Assembly: GCF_001039355.2 (NCBI RefSeq) | Contig: NW_019774291.1 | Span: 163,229-227,228, forward strand | DNA from: Lingula anatina | Taxonomy: Eukaryota; Brachiopoda; Lingulata; Lingulida; Lingulidae | DNA: 64,000 bases | Direction of reading: 5' to 3' | Part shown: positions 37,097 through 49,215 of the stretch, one piece after another | Numbering within the stretch: position 1 is the stretch's first letter | How the letters are laid out: the number at the start of each line of letters is the position of its first letter | The notes under the pieces: generated by a model | Told to the model about the DNA's origin: nothing | Seen by the model: the letters and a program-made list of their open reading frames with translations, nothing else | The model's database searches: none | Program-made: the position numbers and the translations under genes

Positions 37097-40000
37097 TTAG
37101 GAGAAGTCGGGTAAAAACTGCAGTGGGTAGGTAAGCAGGTGCCCGTTGTCCCAGGCAAAAATCATTCTTTCTCTGGGATTGTAACTTAACTGGTAAATGG
37201 CGCCGTATTTGCTAGGCACTGCAATCTTCTGGTAATACTCCTTGCCTGTTTCAGTGTCAAACACGTACTGCTTCTCCCCTGGCAGCCGGAATTGGTAAGA
37301 ATCCATGGTGTACATGACACCGCAGACAAAGAAAACGTTGCTGACAGTGGTTTTCAGGCGATTTGTGCGCCACGTTTTGAGGATTGACAAGTTATCGGGG
37401 TCTAGTTTGCTGATGATGAGGTAGCCGTTGTCTTTGTCGGTGGTATACACCGCCCACATCCCTTTTTCGTCTACGTTGAGGTCTATGTACGTGCGCCCTC
37501 CTCTGTTGTACAGGTAAAGTGAGGAGTGGCGGATGTGATTGCGAGCGACGACAGTCCCCCGGGACAGGTCGTACCTTTTCAAGGAAGTGTCATAATCTGC
37601 GTAATATAAAGACCCATTATACACAACCGACCCAGTACCCGAAAAGAAAATGATGGGATAGACAGCTTGCCTTGAGAGCTCGCCCCCAATGAAGTCTGTA
37701 TAGTTCTCGTAGCCGTAAACGTAGTTTCCTTTCTGCGAGGGGGTATGGTACTGCGTCACCATGTAAAACACTCTCTTTTTGGAGGCGTCATCGCGCGGGA
37801 GCGGATCCTTGAACCAGGCCCCCGCCTTCAGTCCTTCCATCCACGTGTGGGTTATGGGCTGGTCTAACGCTATACCTCGGCGCTTTTTGCAAATAGCTAG
37901 AATGGTAAAGAAAATGATATTCAGCTTAACATGAATAAATTGCTTCATTAGTTCAGGTAAGAAGCTTGTCGGAAGTTTATGATCAGGCGCTTTAGTCTTC
38001 ATCTCTTTTGGAAATTCCGACCTCTGAATTGCGCAAACTAACATCTGCAGGGCGTCTTGCTAAAACATTGGAAATACGCATATGCTGTGATTTGATCACT
38101 TTTGTAGATTCTTGAAATTATGATTCGCGCTGCTTTCTCTGAATAGAATGTTAAGTTGCGTTCACCCTAGTATTTTTAATATTCTCATCAGTTTCTCTCG
38201 CTTTTCGCAGGATTAAAAAAAAACTTTTCTTCATAACAAATTTATGACCCCTGAACTAAATTACAGACACTTGAATTCTAAAGTTGCGCAGGTTTGATGA
38301 TATCTCGTCCTTTCATTTCCTGATCATCCCTCAGTTAGTCATTAGTTGTAAAAACAAATGATGGTAAAAATGATAACAAAACACTTGAAAGTCTTTGTGT
38401 TTTATAAACTCAATGTTTCAACGGGGAGGTGGGTGGGCCCGTGAAGAACGCCTGGCAACGTACTGACAGGTAACATACTGTTCTTCAAACACGTTTACAG
38501 AACTGACCCTACCAACAAGGGTCCTAAAGAGATCGTAATTGAGTTTCTTTAACGAAACTACTTACACTTGTCGATTTTCTCCACGGCGACCGCGTCTCCT
38601 CGGAAAGGTGATGACCCCGCTTTTTGGTCGTAATAACTCCGACATACTTCCAGCCGGCCTTGTAGGCTTTGGACCTGGATTTAATGAAATAAAAAGGATT
38701 TATTGCAAAGAACACTCACTGATTTCACGCCTATGCGGTCTCTTGACATCTGTTTTAACGACCTTTTCTCCGCGGCGCAGTCAATGGAACGAGACATATG
38801 AACATCGTCCAATAACCTAGACTATTGACATAGCTAAACCGAATTTCTTCGTTTCATAATACAAACCCTGGGAACTTCACCTGTGTGAATCGTTGGATCA
38901 CAATTATAACAACTTGATGAAAAACACAGCTTTGACAAAACTCATTCACTGACCTTTTTTCTGACACACAAATTCCTCTACTTTGTCTCCACCAGAATGT
39001 TTGCTGACAAATGGCAGCCATAGTAACACTTTAGCAGCAAAATCGTTGTATTTATGACCCGTTTTAATGGTTCACTAGTAATGCACTTTTTATTAAGAAT
39101 GGTCAAACTTGTCGTTGGGCAGGAGGCTAGCTTTCTAGATGACCGGTGCCCTGCACTCGTGCTGATCAAGGGGAGATTCTATTAAGCACAGACTCAATAA
39201 CTATTAGACCTCGCAGTGACCTTCCGTGTTTTTTATGTTATTTTCTCATTCAGTTCGATGGCATGTTGACATTGAGGGTTCATCTGTACCCACCCTTTCG
39301 CCGCCATTCACCAAAGCACCTGTTTACATATACAGCAAACCGAACTGCCAATGGTGGAACTATGTCATTGCACAATCAATATTTTCAACATTCAAGATCT
39401 AATATCATTGTGATAAGACCCCCCCCCCCTCCCCCGCATATCTAACTGTGTTTTGGAAATTTTTTGCCTAGTTTTGCCTAGTTTAAACTTCATTTTGAAT
39501 ATATATATTCTTGCTCCGTCTTGTGGTCTGTCCATAAAAATACAATTTGCGTTCTTATCTTAAGGCATTCAATAAGCATGGCCAGAAAATCAAAACTCTA
39601 CAGGTAATTTTAGATTTGTTCTTCTGTGTTCTCGCCTCTTTGTGGGGGAGCAGGCTTTGTCAACGGAAAGCATTCCCATGATATTTCCCATGCAATTCAT
39701 CTCGACACCCAGACGGTGTTTTTCTTTTTCTTCATTTTCACAATCATAATCACACACAAAAAAGTAAGGAAAAAAGTTTACTACAACTCCAGCGGCTCTT
39801 ATTTTGCATGGGAGATACAACCTGCCTTTTTGACTACAGATCCACATTTAATTGTTGCCGCTATTAAAGCAAACTGAACAACAATTCTTATGGTGCCAAA
39901 GGAAACAAAATAAAATAAAATACACAAAGAAACCAGTAACTCTTTGGGTTAAAATAATGCGTTCTTCAAAGGCTAATCTGCACGTACACAATCCGCACAA

Positions 40001-43000
40001 TTTCTAACGAAACGCTAATTCATAACAGAAGTCTTGGCTGAGCATTCACTTGTCGTCTGACATTGTTCTAACCCTGCCTTAAGGTAGCCTGTAACAATTT
40101 CCAACTTGTTTAAAACAATCTGTAATGAACACTTTTGGTGCGTGAAATTCTGCAGTAGAACAAGTCTTTTTTAAACTCGGGTCTGCAAAAAGATCGCTTC
40201 TTCGTGGGCGAGCTCTTCAGGATAGACTCACAAACCACTCATTACTTGAAAGAACGAGCGTAGTGCTGTTCTTGCTTACAGGGATCGTAGTAGGAAAATA
40301 ATGAGCTTGTGTTACTCATGCGCGAAGAAACTTTACAAAAAACTTTGGAATAGTCAATCATCATACGGCAGGGAGGGACAGAGGGTTGGGTTGGAAGGGG
40401 TGTAAGTTAATTTAATTGGTATGAACTTCATAATTTTACAGATTATTTCACTCTATCATAAGATCTACTGCCATTTAACAAAAGCTATATGAGTTGCTGT
40501 AAAATGTGCCCCCCGCCCCCTCAAAAAAAAAGAAGAAAAGAAAGATACAGTGCCTTCGCCTCCATTATCTCACTAACAGCATCTCACCATTTACCATCCA
40601 CAACCTCATCAACAGAAAGAAAGACCACCCTAGCCATAAAGCTTTAGTTCTCATGGGGACTAAACCCAATAAAAAATAAATGCCTGTTGTCATCTGTTTT
40701 CTTAGGACTAGGCATGTTCATGTGTTGGCAAACAGCATGTGAATTGCATTAAACAGCGTATCAAATCATAGCTCACATTGTTTAATTTGTGATTGGAGTT
40801 ACAATGCCAATGCCTATGACAAAGATGAGGTCGTTGAGTCCTCCACACGTCGTCTCAATAGACGTTGGCATTGTAAGTCCAATTAAACGATGTAAAATAA
40901 ACTGGATTACTGACAAACTTAAGATATCAGAGTGCGTAGACTAACCCTTGCCGTGAGGTCCGTATTTATCGCCAGTGGGTTTTTTATCCTCACGCTGTCC
41001 AGCTCGCTTGAAATTTTAAACAGCTTAGTCTCCAGGTTCCCTAAAAAGTTCCCATCTCTGTTGTAGAAATAGAAATAGTAGTATTCATCTTTCTCAATCT
41101 TTTCAACCATGTCTGTGAGCTCGCTCAGGTCACTACGAATCGATTCTGCGTCTGATAAGGTGATTTCCAGCGACTGGCGAGCTAATTGTTTCTCGATGAC
41201 GTCGAAGCGTTTGGTGAGGTTGGCGATTTTCAAAGGAATATCCTCCGTTCTAATCTTCAATAGTTGTAAAGTGACATTTACACTTTTGAGTTTTTCGTCC
41301 AATTCTTTCAGTTTGTTGAAATTATCTTCCTCTGAGCATGAGTCTTTTTGCTTGGCCATAACCGTGCAGATGCATCGGCCATGGCGGTCTCGGGAGCGTA
41401 CTGTGTATTTGTACTTTCCTTCATACCTGCCATCCTCTTGCGGCAACTCCTAAAGAAAGGATGGAAAGAGATCAAATGACCAAAGAAAAAATACAATAAA
41501 AAAAGCCAGCCAAGCTCAGTTGCAAACAATTTGTTCAAGTCGATTGCAAACGATTTGTGTTTGTTGAATCCAATTGCTTCCCGACCGAGAAATGCTGTTA
41601 AATCCTATTTGATTATGAAAACATCGTCTGGATGCTAGGAAAAAATTATTCGGTTGAGCGGTAGCTTTCAATCAAGAATTCATGAACTATGTAAGTTCAG
41701 CATGAATACCGATACGATTCGGATATCAGAACCGGTTCAAATCAGCCAACCGTCTGATTAGATCTTGCTCCCCTAACGGCTCAGGTGTAACTTCTACTAC
41801 AGCAGATAAAAATATGGACACGTACGTAAACAGTTCACCACACCTGTTAGAACCGTTTATGATGATCCTACATATTTAATTTTCCTTAATTTCTTATCAA
41901 TGTATTCTTTTTGTGTTCTTTCTTTGAATTATGGTCGTAATCCATCTTTGGCCCATCTGACATTGCGTAAAATGACCAGATATCAGTCTATTACTTTTTT
42001 CGGCCTGAATATGTCTTCAGCGCAAACAAAATAATCAAACGATCCCGGGCAAATAATTTCAGTTTTGATCAGTTTGTAAATATGGTGTGGAGAGGGTAGA
42101 AAAGAACGGCATATTAAAAGCAGACGGTGAATACGTTTAAGACACGTTTTAGGACAAGCCATACGTGAGTCTCTATTTATATAATGTGCTTTTTAAGTCA
42201 GAAACACTCGCGTCGATTAAATAGGAAATAGTAAGCATGCTGAAAACCGTGGAATTAATTGTACTGGGCAGGGGTATTTGAAATGCACGTGATGGCGTAT
42301 AGAAGAAATGGTACTTAAGCGCCGTTTATTCGTCAAAACTTGTGTTTTGTAATCTAAAAAGACAAATAGCCGAACATGTGTCTGCCTCTCGGGTAAACTA
42401 TGTCAATGGCCAACTAAATACAGCTAGTTTGTCATACGCGGGTCCGACATCTCCAAAGTTCTCAGCAATTGCCAACTATTTCGAAGATGTCAGAAAAATC
42501 AAAAAGAGAAAGTTTGACTTTAACACGACATGTGCTTTCAACAAAACAATTGACCCTCTATTTTGTCGTATCCAGACTTTTTTTTTAGTTTTTTCGCATA
42601 AATCGCCTCTTGGCTGGAAATGGGGAAGTGTCTCTGAAAAGGGTTATCGAAGAGTCACTCATTTCTCCTCTCAGTTTTCGCATGTCGGCCTTGTCCTACT
42701 CTTACAATATCTAAGCTCTTCAAATTAAAATGGAAATGAAGATTTTTTGCCTTTTGTAGAGGTTATCGGGTAATCGCTAGCCTTTCTTCCGGCATTTTCG
42801 CCATTTTGCCTTGCCAAGGTTGATTTACTGCCCATTATTTGATAGGGAGCCGACTACCGACGTCCACGCAGCGCACCGTGCACAACTGTAACGATTTTAA
42901 GTGGGCGAACAATTTTTACTGCTTTCTTCTGCGAGGTTCTTTCCGTGTACCGACTTAACTTAACCTGGTATTTACTATGCGCGCATTTGATAAAGAACCG

Positions 43001-43373
43001 CAGAATTCCGGCTTTGCCAGCTCTAGTGCCTTACATGATACTTTGTCTGTGGGAATAGGCTGCGGGTTATGAACAAAATCCGAGCCACCTGAGTAACCAT
43101 TTCGTTGCATCTGGTCTTACTTTGAGGAAATGAAGCAATAAATCAGCACAGTAAACCCCGTCTCTGGTTACTTCTTGTAGGAATATTGCGTTTACAAGTG
43201 AATAAAGCATTGTCTTGGCAATGGCACAGAGTGATGTTTACCCGTAAGCACCGCACATTGACATGGGGTGCCAATGGCTTACTACTCACCTGAGCGCCGA
43301 TGTCCGTGGCGTGCGTTTGAAGGACAATATGAACGAGACATGAGTAAAACACCACGTGTACAGAGGCTCTCAT
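37097..43373 (-). CDS. Secreted noelin-like olfactomedin-domain glycoprotein, four coding exons
   Basis: Extracellular matrix/signalling protein of the noelin (OLFM1-3) type. Coding exons are 43373-43290, 41449-40946, 38674-38566 and 37896-37097, with GT-AG borders and phases 0, 0, 1. The total is about 498 residues, against 485 for vertebrate OLFM1. Residues 1-23 or so are a signal peptide. Next comes the noelin-type region with a GRCICT motif before a Cys, as in noelin DGKCICT, then heptad-rich coiled coil with N-glycosylation sites. From about 233 is the olfactomedin domain: VVYNGSLYYADY, WAVYTTDKDNGYLIISKLDP, FVCGVMYTMDS and YNPRERMIFAWDNGHLLTY. The disulphide Cys pair (ICKK and VCGV) is present. 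Asp and Asn calcium ligands (IDL and SNVF) are kept, but the third, normally Asp before YNP, is Ser. Exons 3-4 recur at 30156-31733. Confidence 0.92.
40516..40945. other. Part of olfactomedin intron 2
   Basis: Unique intronic sequence beyond the duplicated block. An inverted pair, TACAATGCCAA(C/T)G with its complement at about 40801-40815 and 40862-40877, could form a hairpin. Otherwise unremarkable. Confidence 0.4.
41450..43289. other. Olfactomedin intron 1
   Basis: 1.84 kb between acceptor CTTTAG and donor GTGAGT. A 128-codon open frame on + at 42342-42728 shows no recognised motif and no splice context, so it is treated as chance. Confidence 0.6.
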
Positions 43374-43450
43374 TGCTTGCTCCTGGTCCTTAACCGGCGT
43401 AAGGGCACAGCTGCATAGCCTTCTCCGAGGCCTGATTGAAGATGAATGCT

Positions 43451-43457
43451 TTTTATA
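43451..43457 (-). promoter_or_regulatory. TATA box of the olfactomedin gene
   Basis: On the minus strand TATAAAA sits 78 bases before the start codon, inside CCCTCTATAAAAAGC. This would put the transcription start near 43425 and give a leader of about 50 bases. Confidence 0.6.
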
Positions 43458-46400
43458 GAGGGAGGGTGAGGCGCACCACCAGGGTGAATTCCTATTGGCT
43501 AACCGATAAAATTAAAGCTTAAATCAATGATTGACCAAACTTGACCTGGACCGTTTGGTTTTAATTCTGCATTGTATAACATTTCAAAGATGAATTTATT
43601 TTTCTTCGGAGCCATTGGGATATTAGCTTCTATATCAGATATTTCCTGTCTACATTTTTTGTGTGTGTTTAACAAAGTCCCAGTTGGTACGTTGTCTAGA
43701 AACTTTGACTTGAAAAGTTATAGTTGAAATGTCGCTTCGGTTGTCTTGGCTTCGACTTGACAGCGCGTTGCACCTATACAGGTGAGCAACCTGAAACGTG
43801 AAAATGAAATGGATACAGAGAGAGGCAGGGATGGAATAAGGAAGACCGTACCAATTATAATGACATTTACCTCTCTATATATAGGGGAGGGGGGAAAGTA
43901 ATTAACACTGGAAGTGTTCTGTTGATGTCTTGGACGTCATGGAAAGATACCAAAATAATCAAGTTAACCTTTTTCTAATAATGACTGGCAACAAACTCAG
44001 GTATCTTCGCACTTTGCAGAAGGGTCCGTCGGCCCTGTTAAATCTTGATCACCCATTATTTGTTTTGAAAAAAAAATCAAATATTGAAAATACACCAGTT
44101 GTTTCATTAGAAAATCACCGTGATTCCGCGACATGAAATGTCAGGCTAACGTTCCCTTAGTCATGTAATTAAGTTTATACGCCACACGAAGCCTCCTAAA
44201 CGTTAAAACGGTTGATAGAATAAACATCAGACTTATTTAGTAAATGTACCTGTCTCAGATTGTTATCATTTCGCCACGTGAAAGTTGCACGCGAACCTAA
44301 ACAGTGCAGAGCTTGCCCATACATGTATCTTAAAGGCTGAATAATCTGTGTCTTGATAAAAAATATGTGGTGTTTGAAACCCATGAAAACCAAAACATTT
44401 TCAGATGAGCCATTTCGTTTTATATTCGACGTTGTTGAAACGAACGGGTCGAACTGTTTTTTTTTAAGTTATCATTCACAGAAAGACGGATGAAAACATT
44501 TATTTCATATTTCAGTTTCGGCCAGCTTTTCCTCTTTCTTCCGCTCGTTTATGTTGTCTAGCTTAAACCTCAAACATTTACAATAGTGAATACACGCAAT
44601 GATCGAGCCACCTTCTGTGGACACAGTTGCTTTTTTTCAGATTCAAGAAACGTGTAAAACGAGATCAAGGTGAGGTCTTCGAAGTCAGAATATGTCTCAG
44701 CGAAGTGTGTGTTTTTTTGTCTACCTCACCAGCTTATTCAATTATGAATATTATTAGCAACACATGAGTTGAAATAGGCTGGTTATGTTATCATAGAGTC
44801 TCCTCACATTACAGGGTGAAGTGATTTATAAATCTGTGCACTTCACCGGGTTTCCGTAGTCATACCAGATCACAACCTCTTCTAGGAAAAAAATGATGAC
44901 CCTTTTTTTCAACAAAGAATGTAATCTAGTACCTCATGCAAAATGTTATCAATCCTTAGCTAGCGCTCACTGCGATATTTGGTAAATCAAAAACAAAATT
45001 CGTATGAACTTAATCCACTTTCTGGGAAATCTATCAAAACAAACCGACCTGTCTGGAATGTTAGGGGGAAAGTAATTCAATAAATGATAAGAGACTGCTT
45101 TCCTCCGAACACCCCACCCATCATCCATTGTATCATTTCTACGTGGACTCCTCTGTGGCCAAGGGTATTTCTTCCAACTGGTTTACCCTTAACCCAAGCG
45201 TTTGAATTAATATTGAACTGTGAATGGATGTGACATGCAGTTTTAGAACCTGATCCAACCAATTATCTTTCTCACTCCATTCACCATAAAGATTCGTTTA
45301 CTTTTCACTGATGTGCGACTTGGTAATCAACCTAGTGGCATCCTTCCATGTACGCATTTCTCTAAGTCTGAAAAGATGAATCTATTCATATGGGGGAAAT
45401 GTATGCCGTTTGCCATTTTCGGGAATTTCTTAATTGGAAACAAGTTTACATCACCTGCATATTTTCCTAACACTTCATTAGCTGTTCTCCAGGGTTAGGA
45501 TTGTGTTGGAAAGAGTTAAATAAACTCCGAACAGCAAAAGGCAATAGCTGGTGGGTAAATTTACCGTAGACGCACTTGATAGTAGGCCCAGACAATTCAC
45601 AATCCTGAAAGGTGTTCGCAAGATTCTACTAAATAATGCGCATTTAATTATGTGAGTGGTCTGTTGTCGACATATTTATCAATTTCTCACGGTTTCTTTC
45701 TAGGATACAAAAACAAAATCGATATGAAAAAAGATGCAAATAGGTACTATTTTTGAAAAGAACGTCGTAAAACCGGTTGTATTCTGGAAGGTTAGAGAAG
45801 AAAGACCCAATAAAGGAAAACCTAAACCTCACACATTTGGCTTGTAAAGGTAAAATGTCCGTCAACATTACCCCAAGATTATTTCTTTTTTTAATAGCTT
45901 TCAAATATAAAAATCAAGTACAAAAACTCCCTTCGTGCAATTGCGGATGCCTGTTTATTTTGAACACAAACACGATTTCGTTTAGTGGGTATCTGTAAAG
46001 GTGAACGTTACATTTTTTTATAACAGAACGCCTTTTTTTCATAAGTACCCGTTTGTTACAAAACCGTGTAGTTTACTGCGGCAGACTGCCAGCGGCGAAT
46101 GTGTATACAACTCGATCTAGGCAATAAGGCTACTACCACCGACGAAGAAAGTAAGGGGCTTGCGGTTACACTGGCATAACGTAGTAACAGACCTTTAGGT
46201 CTTCCGAAAATACTTGACTTTTTTTATAAACAACATTCCATAGTTTCGTAAGACGCGCATTCTGATACCGGACATCCGACTTACCTAGCAGGTATCAAAA
46301 TCGGCCAATCTTTTTCTAATTACATACAAACATTTTTGTTGGAAACGCTCTCAGATCATTCGTCCTTGCCCGCCGGTGCCTCCTCAGTTGAGAAGCAAGC

Positions 46401-47767
46401 TGTCAGCATGAACTCCAACACAGGTTCTCGATATTTTAGGGATATTATTTAAAGTTGTATTAAGACATGCAGCAAAAACGTCTGAAAATGCACAGCTTGG
46501 TCAAACTAGGCGGATTTCGTAACCTTGTAGGCCTACCTGTGGGACACCTGTCAGACACCCTCTACCCGAGGGACGAATGACATATAAACTTACTGTGTAC
46601 TTATTTGTCAACTTCAACCAACTACATTGGTGGCTTGTATACAGAATTACAATAAGAAGGGAGCCGTGGCATGTGTCAACTCATTTACAGATTAGAGCAG
46701 TAAAATCTACCAAATTCAATTTGCCAATGAGACCTTGTCTAAGCATGGTGATCCGATCGAAGGACTTTACCAAAGGAACAAGCTGTTGCAACATTTTAAC
46801 TCATTTTACCTTCAAATTAGTAACTGCAGTTTGGAAGAACCAACAATCAGCACATGAATCGGGCCACATTCTATTGTTGGTTGCTTTGACTAAGATACAA
46901 TCTTTTTTATTGGTTTTATCGACAAGCATGCGTATAATGTATGGCGATAATTAATTATTGGGACGGATTTTTATCACATTATATTTCGCTCCTTCCGTTT
47001 ATAATAATCAGAAAAGTGTGCACCTCATCTTCTCCATTGATTCCTCACCATATTCAAAGACGTTTTCTTGTCAAACTATTTCATCGTCGCCAATATGAGT
47101 CTTCATGATTGCTCTCGAATTTTTCAAGAATGCACTACAAATTCAGATAATGGTAATCAACAGCAAAATCGCTATGTTTAATAAATGAAATATCTCCTTT
47201 ACCTATTATGATATAAGATATCTGAAAGTGGATCACGTCAACACTGGCTCTAAGAATGTTTGTACTAGTAGAATTCGAAACAGATCACAATTTGGATCGC
47301 AAATGAGTAAAGCATAAACTGCTTATTTCCAGACGAGGCCCGCTGTGTTTGCTTCCAACATTGCAGACGAAAATTAACATATGCCTACATTAATCGCTTT
47401 TTGAAAAGATTCCATGGACATGAATTTAGATTTTGAAAAGACAATTAAGAATTCAATTGGTTCATAATTTTCGATAACACCCTGGGAGTTTGGTGGTTAA
47501 ACAAAACCTTTATTTTCGGACGACCTATGGATGACTATTTTCACTTACTCTGAAATATCGGGTGTAGATTGATTTACGTGTTCAGTAATGCTTAAGTTAG
47601 CACATATACGTGATAAATGACGTCGATAAACATTGAGTTCAAAAACAACCTGTTAAAAACGTTAAAATGCATTAATTTCAATTGTAACTTGTTTTCCAAT
47701 AAGTTTGACCTAGAACCCGCTTAGTTGCCAGTTATAAATAATGCTGAAGGAACTTGTAGTAATTTAA

Positions 47768-47806
<39 letters not shown>

Positions 47807-49215
47807 GTTTTTAGCGTGTGCCATCTCACAGACCTCGTTCACTGCCACCTACTTTCACGATACTTTTTTCAAAATTCCCATTCTTGGAAAAAATGTTTTG
47901 CTACTCCAATGGACAGATTGTTATAACAATCATTCTTTCTTTTGCACTTATTCTTTTTAATGCCTTGCAATTTACCTGAGAGTTCGATTCATTCCTCAGG
48001 TACCGATGGGAAGGTATATAAAATGAGCCGTTCAATTGAAGGCAGATCCTGGTACATACGACTGTTGTACAAACTCAGTATAAACATTTAGGCGTGGGTA
48101 ATTTTGAACTTCAAAGCACTGTAGCTTTCACAATGGTCGCTGTGGAAAAAGATTAAATACATGTATCAACAAACCGTTAACTTTGACAACCAGGCTTATC
48201 AAATGTTGCCCCATGCTATATAATTGGAACTGATTTATCACACCTGTATAAGATAGACAAAAAACCTCGTATATATGCAGTTAAGCATAAATGAGCCGTC
48301 TGCTTATCTTAGTAAACCAATTACTTAGTTGTTGTTGAAACCATCAACGGTGCCAAACATTCCTACTTTTCTGGCAATCTATAAATGACAGCTTAACGTT
48401 AATTTTCTCTGGCACTGCTACTTCCTAGAGACAAATTGCTTGAGGTAGGCCTTCTTTAATCCTGTTTTTTACTCTCATGGTAATTGTAGAGTATGGAAAC
48501 TCTCCTGTCGTTTTCGCATGTCAACACCTACATATGTTAGCTTACATAGTCAGTATTGTTGTGGCATGTGTTCAGTAACTCGAACATATGGGTTTTATAG
48601 CAGAATTAAGAGGCGCCTTTCACACAGATTGTGCTAGATGTTCTCAAAAATGCGTCTCGCAACACGATTACTTTCGAAGCACATCTATAAACATATGCTG
48701 TTGTGTAACGGTAGTATGTGCGGATGGTTCACTTAAATAATACTGAACACTAGTCAGACCTGAACACCACTTCCACATGATGTTTAGCATAAAGTTTGAA
48801 TGAAGATGTAAAAAATGACATCAAAACACATATGTTACATCTTCAAACATAACAGATGTAGAAAAAAACAAACAAACAAACAAAAAATAATACCATGTTT
48901 CAAAATAATGTTAAAAATAACTTTTATTATTTTTATGAATAGGAAATCGGAAACAATCAGCAATTGATAATTGACAAACTTTGATTAAATACACAAAAGT
49001 CGGTGGTTTCGAGACCACGGGCAAGTTAATCGATGAAGTGTCAGAGCTACAGGTATATTATCTACAAGCAATAAGATATTTCTCTTATAAATTTAAAAAA
49101 ACTTTCTGGTCATACCTGTTCAACCTGACTAGAAACTTCCCGTATTGCAAATAAATAAATGAATGAATAAATACAATAATAAATAAATAAGTAAAATAAA
49201 TAAGAATTTAAAAAA
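43458..49215. other. Large intergenic region without recognised genes
   Basis: About 5.7 kb. Open frames of 60-125 codons occur on both strands (for example 46577-46954) but show no motif, signal peptide or splice pattern. A 36-base poly-A run is near 47769-47804. No transposase, RT or RNA gene was recognised. Confidence 0.5.
47769..47804. repeat. Poly-A tract
   Basis: About 36 uninterrupted A bases on +. It could be a retroposon tail, but no retroposed gene body was recognised to its left. Confidence 0.8.

Larger units (their letters stand above)
33610..40515. repeat. Right copy of the 6.8-kb duplicated block (probable haplotype B)
   Basis: It repeats 26858-33608. Differences cluster in the intergenic part (33.6-36 kb): an (AT)n tract at 34820-34852 absent from the left copy and a 118-base templated insertion at 34461-34578. 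The exons are almost identical. It continues into unique sequence with olfactomedin exons 2 and 1. Confidence 0.93.

Noticed and set aside
30156-38044. Two tandem olfactomedin paralogues
   Set aside because: The left copy lacks exons 1-2, differs by about one residue in exon 4, and is separated from the right copy by a contig-join N; an allelic explanation is simpler.
42342-42728. 128-codon open frame on + within olfactomedin intron 1
   Set aside because: No recognisable motif, no splice or promoter context, and composition like surrounding intron.
46577-46954. 125-codon open frame on + in the large intergenic region
   Set aside because: No family resemblance, no signal or transmembrane pattern, no splice partners found.
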